Source: an uncultured Paludibaculum sp. (GTDB lineage: Bacteria; Acidobacteriota; Terriglobia; Bryobacterales; Bryobacteraceae). From it: a stretch of DNA of 64,000 bases. Where the stretch lies: positions 1,990,501 through 2,054,500 of the forward strand of contig NZ_OY762269.1 in NCBI RefSeq assembly GCF_963665245.1, written 5' to 3'. Numbering within the stretch: position 1 is the first letter of the stretch; each line of letters opens with the position of its first letter. Of the stretch, positions 1 to 7,926 are shown one piece after another. A program made the translations under genes and the position numbers. The notes below the pieces were generated by a model. It was not told the DNA's origin. It worked only from the letters and a program-made list of their open reading frames with translations, and searched no databases.

Positions 1-146
1 TCCACATCCAGCGGTACGCTTTGACGCCAGATATCCAAGGTAGGAGCCGTATGCGTGAGCAGCGCCAGGACGGATCTGTGCGGGGGGCGACCAGCAATGG
101 CCGTCCCTACCGCGACCGCTTCCAGGACGTCCCCCTTCCCTGGTGT

Positions 147-800
147 CTATTTGCGGAGGCTCTCATCGTTCCTTTTTACCCATGCATCGATCTGCTCGGC
201 AGTACCGACCAATGTGATGTTGACAAAATGGCATCGTCGGAATTTTGTGTCTCTCACTCCAATCACGCCTGTCCCAGCTCCTGCGGCAGTGTTAAGCGGT
301 ACTTGCATAAACAGCAAATTCTTGCTGCTGCCGAACGTGCAGTTAGCGATGCTACTGAGATCGGTCAGGTATAGGACAGCTGGTCCGTAGATCCAAGAGT
401 CCTCAATAGTTCTCCCGATGATTTGATTTGAAGGATTTATTAGTTCGGCGATGCGAATGTGCTTTCCGTGTAGATAGCTCTCGGCAAAGCCCGCACTCCC
501 AAGCGGCCCGGGACAATTTCTGTTGGAATAATACAGATTGCAGCCAGCAGCGACAGTCATCCCGATGGCCGAAACTGCAAATAGGTAGAGCCAGATTGGG
601 GATTCAACAATTGTTCCTTTGGGGTAGGTGATCCGCAGCGCCTTCAGTTGAGCTCTGAATAACCACGCATTCCAGAGGACGCTGGCTATTAGTATGAGCG
701 CGGCCGCCACTGGATACTGTGCAGTCTGGTACTGAGCTGCCAAGGCCAATGCGTAGGCAAATACTGCGAATCCGGATCGCGCCGTTTTCGATGTGAACAT
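147..800 (-). CDS. Hypothetical small membrane protein
   Basis: I do not recognise this 217-residue protein. The N-terminal ~45 residues contain hydrophobic stretches (alanine/leucine-rich, about residues 10-45), and a further segment lies around residues 70-90, so two or three membrane spans are likely. The remaining ~125 residues are soluble, with several Cys (motifs NRNCPGPLG, ANCTFG, RRCHF), and probably lie on one face of the membrane. The reading frame stays open over its whole length, and its base composition resembles the neighbouring lower-G+C island rather than the core genes. It faces the IS cluster to its right. No function can be assigned, and it may be cargo of the mobile region. 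Confidence 0.6.
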   Translation of the reverse strand: MFTSKTARSGFAVFAYALALAAQYQTAQYPVAAALILIASVLWNAWLFRAQLKALRITYPKGTIVESPIWLYLFAVSAIGMTVAAGCNLYYSNRNCPGPLGSAGFAESYLHGKHIRIAELINPSNQIIGRTIEDSWIYGPAVLYLTDLSSIANCTFGSSKNLLFMQVPLNTAAGAGTGVIGVRDTKFRRCHFVNITLVGTAEQIDAWVKRNDESLRK

Positions 801-921
801 TGAGCCATGCTACCATCGGCAAAGTAATATGTCCTGCTGCATTCGACGCGTATCGTGGTTGGGTGATTCAGGAAGGCCGATTCCTACGACCAGGCGATCT
901 TCTACGTGCGGACTCCGAGCG

Positions 922-1034
922 ATGCCGATCAGCGTTCCGATCTCAAACCGATCACGATTCCGAACTTATGCCGATCACCATTCCGAGGTGATTCCGATCG
1001 ACGTTCCGATCTGATGCCGATCACCTTCGGCTAG
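922..1034. repeat. Five degenerate 23-bp tandem repeats, IS21-type end
   Basis: Five head-to-tail units of about 23 bp start at 922, 945, 968, 991 and 1014. Each carries the core CCGATC followed by a variant of TTCCGA (for example ATGCCGATCACCATTCCGA). Clustered repeats of this kind are typical of IS21-family ends, where the transposase binds. The istA start remnant at 3071 fits this, the two parts being separated by the IS1634-family element. The rest of 801-1097 shows no gene. Confidence 0.6.
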
Positions 1035-1097
1035 GCTTGGACCGGCGGCGACAGCCCGGTTTGGGCGGCACTGGACAATCGAACCCGCGGTTTGACA

Positions 1098-1121
1098 AAC
1101 CTCCTTTAGGCCGAAGTTCCA
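1098..1121 (+). repeat. Left terminal inverted repeat of IS1634-family element
   Basis: Twenty-four bases pairing with 3046-3067 when that arm is reverse-complemented. Shared blocks are AACCTCCT and CCGAAGTTCCA, with a 2-bp indel between them. Confidence 0.75.
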
Positions 1122-1188
1122 TCTGGCAATAGGCACTATCTGCCTGATATGACGGTGGAAGAGGCAGAACTGGTCTTCCTGTTTCTGG

Positions 1189-2922
1189 CTACAGACCCAG
1201 GAGTCGGAGGGCACGGGCTTGCAAAGCAGTGGGTTCGGTGAGTTGCTGGAAGGTTGTGGCGCTTGGGTCGGAAGGAATGCGGCAGGTGTTGCGGCAGCGC
1301 GTGGCAAGCTCTCGCAACAGAGTCTCGAAGCTGTGGACGGGGAAGCCATCGGCGGTGACACGTTCCAACTTCTTCCGCTGAGCCGAAGCCGAGCACTCAG
1401 CCGGCGCAACCGGATCGCGGCGAGTTCGATCTCGGCTGAGTTCCTCATCCTGAAACAGCAAAGGAGCCAGATCTCTGCGCATGTGCCACTCCACATAGAA
1501 GGCCAGCATACAGAGCAGAATGTGCGCCCGCACATGGTCCTCGGTGCGGTGATGGATGGGGCGGATTCGCAGATCCATTCCTTTCAGACTGCGGAAGGCG
1601 CGCTCCACCTGCGCCAGGCTCTTGTAGCGGCGTACCGCGTCCGGGGCCGAGCAACGGCTCTCGGGCTCGCTGGTGCGCACCACGTAGACGCCGTCCAGTT
1701 GGCTTTCGCGCCGGATCGATTCCTCTCGCCGGGTCCAGGCGAAGACGCCATCGGCGATGTTGAGCTCGAAGTGTTTGGCGACCTTGTAGCGGTTCAAGAC
1801 CCTGCCCACTTTCAGCGCGATCTCGGCCTCACTGAGCGGAGTGCGCGTGCGGCGCTTGACCTGGGCGGCGATCTTGGCCAACTCCTTCTCGGTGGCCTCG
1901 ATCAGCTCGCCTCGCTTCCGCCGGCGCTCGTCGGCCAGCAGCGGATTGAAGCAGGCCACCAGGCGCTCGCCGGGATAGGCGGGCGAATTGATCTCGGCCA
2001 GATTGGTTTCGTCGAACAGGGACAGTTGCAGGCTTCCACCGTCAACCAGTTCGCCAATCGCCGGTCCGCGGAGGGCGGAGATCCAGCCGAGTCCGGGATG
2101 CTGTTTAAGCTGGCCGATCTGCGTTTCGGTGAGCATGCCGCGGTCGCCCACCAGAACCACGTGGGACAGGCCGAAACGTTGGCGGAGCTTATCCACTTGA
2201 TCGGGAACGGTGGTGGGATCGCCGGTATTGCCGGGATAAACGTCGACGGCCACGGGGCGGCCTTCACTGTCGGTCAGCAGGCCGTAGACGATGATGGGCA
2301 GTCCCTTCTTTCCGTCGCGGTTGTGGCCGAGTCGCGCCAAGGGGCAGGTGTGGCCTTCGTAGTAACTGCTGCTGACGTCATAGAGCACCAGGGAGCCGTC
2401 CTGGAGATGGCGCTGGGCGAGTTTCTTTTCGATGTGCGACTGACGGGCCAGCAGCCAGTCCATGGCCTGGTACAAGTCGTCTTCGGTGGCGTCGGCGACA
2501 CGGAGTTCCTCGGCCAGAGTGGTGGTGTGCCAAAGGCGAGTGGTGGCGAGTTTGGAGCAGGGGTGCAGAAGACGTTCGGCGATCATAGCGAGAATGAGGT
2601 CGCGCTCGCGGCAGGGTTTAGAGGCCAGCAGCGAATCGAGGCCGAGGCGATACATGGAGCCGAGCACGGCCTGGACATGGCCGTGAGGGAGGTTGCGTTC
2701 GACGAGGAAAGCTTGGGAGGCGGGGAGGAACTGCTCACCGGCGAGAGAGCGACGAATGAGGTCGATGAGATCGGGCGGGAGATGGGAGATGTTGCCGAGA
2801 GTTTCGTGGCGGACCTGGGAGCCGACGCGGAAGGAGCGGCGGAGCAAGTGGGTCTGGTAGAGTTTGCCTTTGTAGGTCCGGGAAGTGGTGGCCACATGAA
2901 CCCGGCCGGTTCTGGATGGCAT
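1189..2922 (-). CDS. IS1634-family (IS4-type DDE) transposase
   Basis: Cut-and-paste transposase of the IS1634 group within the IS4 superfamily. It acts on the terminal repeats at 1098 and 3067. About 577 residues, full length for the family. The RNase-H-like catalytic core can be read: first Asp in YDVSSSYYEG, second Asp in VLVGDRGML, and the Glu in the conserved C-terminal YKSLAQVERAFRSLK segment (Y-x2-R/Q-x3-E-x6-R/K signature). A beta-strand insertion domain lies between the second Asp and the Glu, as in IS4 relatives. The ATG at 2922 is preferred over an in-frame TTG six bases upstream. The frame is intact, so the element may still be active. Antisense to it lies a long open frame that is only a codon-bias shadow. 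Confidence 0.9.
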   Translation of the reverse strand: MPSRTGRVHVATTSRTYKGKLYQTHLLRRSFRVGSQVRHETLGNISHLPPDLIDLIRRSLAGEQFLPASQAFLVERNLPHGHVQAVLGSMYRLGLDSLLASKPCRERDLILAMIAERLLHPCSKLATTRLWHTTTLAEELRVADATEDDLYQAMDWLLARQSHIEKKLAQRHLQDGSLVLYDVSSSYYEGHTCPLARLGHNRDGKKGLPIIVYGLLTDSEGRPVAVDVYPGNTGDPTTVPDQVDKLRQRFGLSHVVLVGDRGMLTETQIGQLKQHPGLGWISALRGPAIGELVDGGSLQLSLFDETNLAEINSPAYPGERLVACFNPLLADERRRKRGELIEATEKELAKIAAQVKRRTRTPLSEAEIALKVGRVLNRYKVAKHFELNIADGVFAWTRREESIRRESQLDGVYVVRTSEPESRCSAPDAVRRYKSLAQVERAFRSLKGMDLRIRPIHHRTEDHVRAHILLCMLAFYVEWHMRRDLAPLLFQDEELSRDRTRRDPVAPAECSASAQRKKLERVTADGFPVHSFETLLRELATRCRNTCRIPSDPSATTFQQLTEPTALQARALRLLGL

Positions 2923-3045
2923 GGCCAATTATAAGGGAGAGAGGAAAGGAAGGCAAGGGGTATCTGACATATTTAGTGGCTACAAATGTAACCTCGAAAT
3001 CACCTTACATGACTGAACCAGAAGGCGTTGGGCTATTTCAGGGCC

Positions 3046-3067
3046 TGGAACTTCGGTTTAGGAGGTT
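3046..3067 (-). repeat. Right terminal inverted repeat of IS1634-family element
   Basis: Twenty-two bases, reverse complement of 1098-1121 except for a 2-bp indel and a few mismatches in the centre. Its GGAGG also sits just upstream of the TTG start of the istA remnant. Confidence 0.75.
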
Positions 3068-3070
3068 CGG

Positions 3071-3223
3071 TTGCCGCAGAAGAGGTTGTCTATGATTAAG
3101 TCAAAAGCCGTCCTACGGTTGGCGGAGCAGGGGCTCAGTCAGCGTCAGATTGCTGCCAGTTGCGCCGTCGGCCACGCCACCATTTCGGACTATCTCACAC
3201 GCGCCCGCAAAGCCGGCCTCAGG
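3071..3223 (+). pseudogene. istA: IS21-family istA remnant, N-terminal fragment
   Basis: About 50 codons from a TTG start match the N-terminus of IS21-family IstA transposases. The start has the typical basic segment (PQKRLSMIK), followed by the helix-turn-helix GLSQRQIAASCAVG and DYLTRARKAGL. Family resemblance then stops abruptly around 3221 and the frame ends about 13 codons later, so over 85 percent of the ~500-residue protein is missing, with all catalytic residues. A GGAGG element lies 5 bases before the TTG. The deletion breakpoint falls at the 3' end of the convergent membrane-protein gene. Confidence 0.75.
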
Positions 3224-4547
3224 ACGTCCCCCGTGCCTGCTTTGGCGTCTCCGGGAGCTTGAATCCTAGATAGGTTCCAGAGCTAACTCCCATCAAGGCC
3301 AGTAACGAAGCATCGAACGTCGGCATCGCGAGATCTGCGTATACCGACTTGGCAAAGATAATACTAAAAACAACTGTCCAGATCAGCATTTGGAATCTGT
3401 GAAATCCAATCCCATTACCGTCAGCCGTAATGTCCTGGAGAAAACTAACAGATGTTGCCGGCGGCGGTGCCATTGGTAGAGCCGCGATATCGGCCTCGAG
3501 CTCGAACAGGCGTATCTTCCGTTGTTGGAATTCCTGTCCCAAGGATGTATCCACTGCTGACTCGTACATTCTCAAATCGGTGAGACGTCTCGTTAAGGCT
3601 GATTTCTGTGCTTCTAGTTTTAGTCGCTCAGTCGCAGCCTGACTCTTCTTTTGTTTGTCAACACCAATAGCAGCTATCCCTGTGGCGCCGCTGATGCCTA
3701 TTAGTGATAGGGCCGATGATGTAAGATTATTGTATCCGCCTGTAATGAGCCATATATATAGATACGCAGCGATAACGAGATAGAACCAGCATGCCATTTG
3801 GAGGCGTGCGAGGCTGAATGGGCTTGTTCTTGTGCCGTCTCTTAAAAGCGCGGTCCTATTAGCTAGTACGATAAGGCCAAGGAGGAGGAAGCCAAGAAGG
3901 GACACTACGCCGAGGGTATAGGAGGGGAATACATTGAGAGTGATGTAGGCCATTGATTCGAACGGCTGTTTGCTGTCCTTTAGGCCTACGCTGATGGGGA
4001 TGCGATTCTTCTTTGCATCACGGGCTGCTGTTAGCACTTGAACCCAGTTATCGCGATCAACGGGATCAAGCCTAAGTTGGAAATTGACATAACCTTGGGA
4101 AATAGATATGAGCATAGGTTCAGATTGTGGCAAGACACGTCCAGCGAGGAAGATTCTCAGATCGTTAGGATTATTAGCAGTTGCCCAATCTTTGAGTCCA
4201 GTTATAGCGATTGTGACTGACCCATTGAGCTCGCACCACGTTTGAGTACTCATGCGACCATTTGACTGAACTACCGCTGGTTGAATCAGCGTCTCGCTTT
4301 CCGATTGCTGAGTCGTCGTTGCTGAACCCTCCGGCGGGAGTTGTCCTGGAGAAACGGATGCATGGGTGCGCAAAATATCGGCGGTTGAATCAGCGATCCG
4401 AGTAGGTTTAGCGTTTGCTCGGCCATTGGCTGACGGGTGGTTGCCTGCAGTGGAGGATAGTTGGGCTAAAGGTGCAGATGACTGAAACGAGGCACGCAGA
4501 GAAGAGCAGACCATAAGAGCCAGTACAGTTCTGTGAATGTCGCACAT
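3219..4547 (-). CDS. Polytopic membrane protein with coiled coil, unknown function
   Basis: Unrecognised 442-residue protein. Residues 1-25 look like a signal peptide, followed by a low-complexity Ser/Thr/Ala region and an extracytoplasmic domain (about 90-205). Predicted spans lie at about 213-235, 253-273, 280-298, 383-405 and 411-432. A charged Lys/Glu/Arg helix that should form a cytoplasmic coiled coil occupies about 303-350. Distinctive segments are FSLARLQMACWFYLV, NGIGFHRFQMLIWTVV and MGVSSGTYLGFKLPE, the first and second resembling each other, as if the membrane unit were duplicated. It follows the secreted protein and small peptide on the same strand (243 bp after the peptide) and probably belongs with them. 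The last few residues are encoded by sequence shared with the istA remnant, so the native C-terminus may have been replaced. Confidence 0.6.
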   Translation of the reverse strand: MCDIHRTVLALMVCSSLRASFQSSAPLAQLSSTAGNHPSANGRANAKPTRIADSTADILRTHASVSPGQLPPEGSATTTQQSESETLIQPAVVQSNGRMSTQTWCELNGSVTIAITGLKDWATANNPNDLRIFLAGRVLPQSEPMLISISQGYVNFQLRLDPVDRDNWVQVLTAARDAKKNRIPISVGLKDSKQPFESMAYITLNVFPSYTLGVVSLLGFLLLGLIVLANRTALLRDGTRTSPFSLARLQMACWFYLVIAAYLYIWLITGGYNNLTSSALSLIGISGATGIAAIGVDKQKKSQAATERLKLEAQKSALTRRLTDLRMYESAVDTSLGQEFQQRKIRLFELEADIAALPMAPPPATSVSFLQDITADGNGIGFHRFQMLIWTVVFSIIFAKSVYADLAMPTFDASLLALMGVSSGTYLGFKLPETPKQARGTS

Positions 4548-4790
4548 GATAGTCTACTTCTTTCCTGAAAGCGTGGATATTGACTCTCGCCTCTGCAAGG
4601 TGCGGGCATTTGTACAATGAGAGGACAGCGGGGCATGCGATGCTACGAAGGGCTGGAGCGTCCATAATCGTCTAAGTATCATAGTCGAGATGATTCTGAG
4701 AACTTGTTGGAGCTGTGTTCTTAAGCCTATCCTTTGTCTATAACTGCGCTCTCTCATTCTCGACGCGCAATGATGGCTTTCGATGTCGGG

Positions 4791-4982
4791 TCAACTACAT
4801 TGACATTTGTGTATCCCGTTGATTGTGATTTCAGTGCTTCCCGGAGGGCATTTACCCGAGGCAGGCATATCGAAAACTTCGCCTGGAGTACAGGGAGACG
4901 GGTTCTTCAGGTTGAGATGAGAAGCTTCGGAGAGAAGCTTCTCCTTTCGCGTTGGCTTCTTTGTTCGTTTTGAGTTTGGCAT
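4791..4982 (-). CDS. Small basic, Cys-containing hypothetical protein
   Basis: A 63-residue frame starting 6 bp after the stop of the large secreted-protein gene, with a good ribosome-binding site (GAAGGAAAG, about 9 bases before the ATG). The N-terminal third is Lys/Arg-rich (MPNSKRTKKPTRKEK) with no signal peptide. The C-terminal part is compact, with Pro-Gly and paired Cys (SGKCPPGSTEITINGIHKC, then QCS), so it could bind a metal or form a disulfide. The spacing and RBS make it more likely real than chance. No family is recognised. Confidence 0.5.
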   Translation of the reverse strand: MPNSKRTKKPTRKEKLLSEASHLNLKNPSPCTPGEVFDMPASGKCPPGSTEITINGIHKCQCS

Positions 4983-4988
4983 CGGGAA

Positions 4989-7361
4989 TTACTTTCCTTC
5001 CGTTGCAGACTTTGACGCTGTACATTCCACGCAAACGACCTGGATCCTTACCGTCTTCTGCTGGCCGTCACCGGCCTTGCCGTCCGGTGCAGGCGGTGTG
5101 ATGAGCAGGTCAATCATCCCGGCCTTCTGGGTCAGCGCGCGCGTGAGTAGCACCGCCATCTTTTTGCCGGTGTTACGAGTGACGAGGACTTGGCCGTCCG
5201 CCTCAACGCGGTTAACGTTCGACTCGTCCAATTCGAACCAGACAGAGTCAAATTGATTGACCTTCACCGGACTTGGCTTCGGTACTTCTTCCTTGGGGGG
5301 CACATCAACGGCGGACGTGATATTGGACTCCCGGTCGATGATTACCAACTTTGACCCTAGGACGGAATTCTCCGGCAACTTCAGAATGGCTGAATCGCGG
5401 TCGGCTACACAAAAGGTATCGGAGTTGGTTGCTGAGCACGGTGAAGTGAGCCGATATTCCCTGGAATCCGCAAGTCGCAGAAAGAATTTGGACTGCGGGA
5501 CAAAACGACGTAGCTTGTCTCGGATCAGATAGCTCTCTGTGTCCTTGCTTAGTCTGGTGACTGAGAAGTATTTGTCAGGATCCTCAACTGCAATGGAGTC
5601 CGTCCACCGTTGACCCCAGAAGGGGTAGCGAACGGTGAGAAGGCCGTCGCGTTTTTTCACTACATCAGTTGACACCCAAAGCCGGATGAGTGTGAACGCC
5701 TTGCCTTTTTTATCCTGATAGTCAGTGTATGTGTAAGGGCCTGGCAACAGGGTGCCATTTAGGGTGATTACCGGCTGCAGCACATCACCGGGAATTACTC
5801 CATCAGCAAGGTGCGACGGGCTGAAATGTGGCAGAGCGGAGAGCTTGAGGCCGTCGGCATGCTTAGGCCTGTCAAGGTAAACGTCGACTCGTGAAAAGCC
5901 ATCAACGGGAAGTCGCCAGTCAACGCAGTCTATGTGTAGTTGTGCGCTTTCTGGCTTGTCAGGGAGAAGTAGTGGCAGCGGCGGCCCGTAGCGTCCCTGG
6001 ATCAATGCATCTGAGAACTGCCCGGCATCTGCTGACAAGTCGAAGGCTTTTTCGGATTTTATGCGTAGACCCGAGGATTGATCGAACACCTTACCTCCCA
6101 TCAATACTTTGGTGTCAGAAAAGAAGTTGTTGCCTTGAACCGACACGATGACTTCCTTGGTTCCGACCATTTGCCAAGAGACGTGCTTAATCGTCGGCTG
6201 GAGTTTCTCCTGGTAGAAGGCTGTGGTTGGAACTTTGAGCGGCCAGCGGTAGTTGGTGTATTCAGGTCGAGTGCGAGGAGGGGGGACGGGTTTGCCGATA
6301 AGCCCCCCAAAGCTTTCAAACCACAGCGATCGCTCGCTAACCGTTTGCTCTTTGGCTTGATACTTGACCCACTTAGTCTGCACGATCACTTCAACGTCAA
6401 ATGCGGTCGGTTCGTCGTCGGCGTCATCAAGGGCGATTACTGCGAACATCTGCCGTTTGCCTGCGGACACAGAGTGCCTTCCGAGGATCGGGCGGAATTC
6501 CCATCCAAAATAGGAGCTGGGCCCTTCGCGCCCTTCAAAGGCGATCGTGTCGGTATCGCGGTAGAGGAAGTACGTTTGCGCCCGGGAGAGTGCCGAGAAT
6601 CCAACTTGAATGACCTTTGCCACCGCGGATGCGCCGAACGCATTCGATTTGCGGCTTAAAGCGGCGGCATTGTACGTCTTCTCCTGCGGCATCTGGGCGA
6701 TCAGCGAGACAGTTCGGCAAGGCCAGTCCGATTTGCCGGCACCACAGTCGTTGCTTTTGCGTCTCACTTCGACCCGTACGACCGCTGCCGAATCTACGGC
6801 TCCGCGCGGCGGATCAAGCGAGATTGGAAGTCCCACGACCGCCGACAGCTTGGTCCCCTTCTCGGCGATTCTATCCGTGAGGGAGCGGTCAAGAAGCATC
6901 CGGAGGTTGAATATCTGGTACTGAAGATTGACCTGCTCGCTGAGCACATCCTGTGCGGCAAGGCCGAAATTGGGGTTTGCCATGCCGATCGTCGACATGG
7001 TGCCAAGATCAGTGTTGGCTGGTATGGCGGATTGCGGAACGGTTTCGGTGGTCTTAATTGTCGCGCCTTCGGAGCTACTGGTACTGTACGGCCGGGTGAG
7101 ACTCAATTGGGTATTGGTCGAGGATTCACGGCTTGTCATCCCCTGAAGCATGCCAAGTGCCGCGGCGAGCTTTGTCTGGTCAATTACTGCCACCTTGGCG
7201 AGTTGAGCATTTAGCTCTTCGAGCATGATCGTCAGGCTGCGATTGTCGTATATCTTGGGCTCGCCGACATAGATTCCTTGTTGTGCAGGAAGTGTGGAGA
7301 GAGTTAATGCGAACGTCAGAGGAATCTTCAGGTAACGGTTGATCAGGCCCAATAGTGGCAT
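4989..7361 (-). CDS. Large secreted protein with IPT/TIG-like segment, unknown function
   Basis: About 790 residues. The start at 7361 is chosen because GAGGG lies about 8 bases upstream and the product then begins with a normal signal peptide (LKIPLTFALTLSTLPAQQ); an ATG at 7412 is also in frame. A helical region near 40-75 (LTIMLEELNAQLAKVAVI) and Ser/Thr-rich stretches precede beta-rich sequence. A segment near 400 (VIVSVQGNNFFSDTKVLMGG) resembles an IPT/TIG immunoglobulin-like fold. It is the first gene of a minus-strand cassette with the 63-residue peptide (6-bp gap) and the polytopic membrane protein, so it probably works with them in the periplasm. No enzyme signature is visible. Confidence 0.6.
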   Translation of the reverse strand: MPLLGLINRYLKIPLTFALTLSTLPAQQGIYVGEPKIYDNRSLTIMLEELNAQLAKVAVIDQTKLAAALGMLQGMTSRESSTNTQLSLTRPYSTSSSEGATIKTTETVPQSAIPANTDLGTMSTIGMANPNFGLAAQDVLSEQVNLQYQIFNLRMLLDRSLTDRIAEKGTKLSAVVGLPISLDPPRGAVDSAAVVRVEVRRKSNDCGAGKSDWPCRTVSLIAQMPQEKTYNAAALSRKSNAFGASAVAKVIQVGFSALSRAQTYFLYRDTDTIAFEGREGPSSYFGWEFRPILGRHSVSAGKRQMFAVIALDDADDEPTAFDVEVIVQTKWVKYQAKEQTVSERSLWFESFGGLIGKPVPPPRTRPEYTNYRWPLKVPTTAFYQEKLQPTIKHVSWQMVGTKEVIVSVQGNNFFSDTKVLMGGKVFDQSSGLRIKSEKAFDLSADAGQFSDALIQGRYGPPLPLLLPDKPESAQLHIDCVDWRLPVDGFSRVDVYLDRPKHADGLKLSALPHFSPSHLADGVIPGDVLQPVITLNGTLLPGPYTYTDYQDKKGKAFTLIRLWVSTDVVKKRDGLLTVRYPFWGQRWTDSIAVEDPDKYFSVTRLSKDTESYLIRDKLRRFVPQSKFFLRLADSREYRLTSPCSATNSDTFCVADRDSAILKLPENSVLGSKLVIIDRESNITSAVDVPPKEEVPKPSPVKVNQFDSVWFELDESNVNRVEADGQVLVTRNTGKKMAVLLTRALTQKAGMIDLLITPPAPDGKAGDGQQKTVRIQVVCVECTASKSATEGK

Positions 7362-7412
7362 GGCGCTTGCCCTCTGCTGAGCTAAGCGTAAAATAGGCGA
7401 GGTTCGGGCCAT

Positions 7413-7926
7413 CGGCTGTCGTTTTTCTTGTCTGGTTCCCTTGTCCTGCCTCAGATCGATCCGGATCCCTCATCATCTGCTGACGGAATTCCGCACTAGA
7501 TCTTCGTGTGGGGCGTTCGAACAGCAGTTACCGGAATCACTGGGAAAAGGCAATGATGAACTGGCCACGCCTTGCGATGCGCCGACAGTGAACGCGCTAT
7601 GCGCAGTGTGGTTGCGCATTTATCAGAAAGCCTCGCCGAGGTATTTCGCACGGCCGTGGATCCGATTGCTCATCACGTGGTGCCAGAGTGTCCAACGGAT
7701 CGGGTGCTCATAAGGACTCAGGAAACCTTTCCCCGGGGTCGAATTCCACCGTACAGCCATGTAACCCGAGAGCAGTTCAGGATTGGAATCAATCGTTTAC
7801 CGTTCGGAGCCTTTCACATCACCGCCAAAACTCGGTACTTGTTTTCTGAACTGATGTTGTGCTCAACATCATAGCCGCAGACGCCACTTCCATGAGACCT
7901 CGAAGGTCGCTGGCCGAATGCCAGTT
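7413..7926. other. Intergenic region, no gene recognised
   Basis: About 0.5 kb between the start of the secreted-protein gene and the stop of the topoisomerase-helicase gene. Short plus-strand open frames exist (for example 7572-7874) but have no recognisable domain, ribosome-binding site or coding bias. The promoter of the minus-strand envelope cassette is expected near 7420-7500; I cannot pick a convincing one. Confidence 0.4.

Larger units (their letters stand above)
1098..3067 (-). mobile_element. IS1634-family insertion sequence
   Basis: The element is defined by imperfect terminal inverted repeats at 1098-1121 and 3046-3067. Both arms read AACCTCCT on the outside and CCGAAGTTCCA on the inside, with a 2-bp length difference between them. 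They enclose a single minus-strand transposase gene and give a length of about 1.97 kb, normal for this family. I see no convincing target-site duplication, so the outer limits may shift by a few bases. The element lies between IS21-type terminal repeats (left) and the istA start (right), which suggests it inserted into an IS21 relative. Confidence 0.75.

Noticed and set aside
1219..2934. 571-codon plus-strand open frame antisense to the IS1634-family transposase
   Set aside because: Its composition is a mirror of the high-G+C transposase gene; the product has no domains and the opposite strand has full catalytic motifs.
1087..3073. CGGTT direct repeats as target duplication of the IS1634-family element
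   Set aside because: CGGTT occurs at 1088 and 3068, but placing the boundary there leaves unequal ends relative to the inverted repeats, so it is probably chance.
7441..7874. Small plus-strand genes between the envelope cassette and the topoisomerase-helicase gene
   Set aside because: No ribosome-binding site, domain or coding bias; short overlapping frames only.
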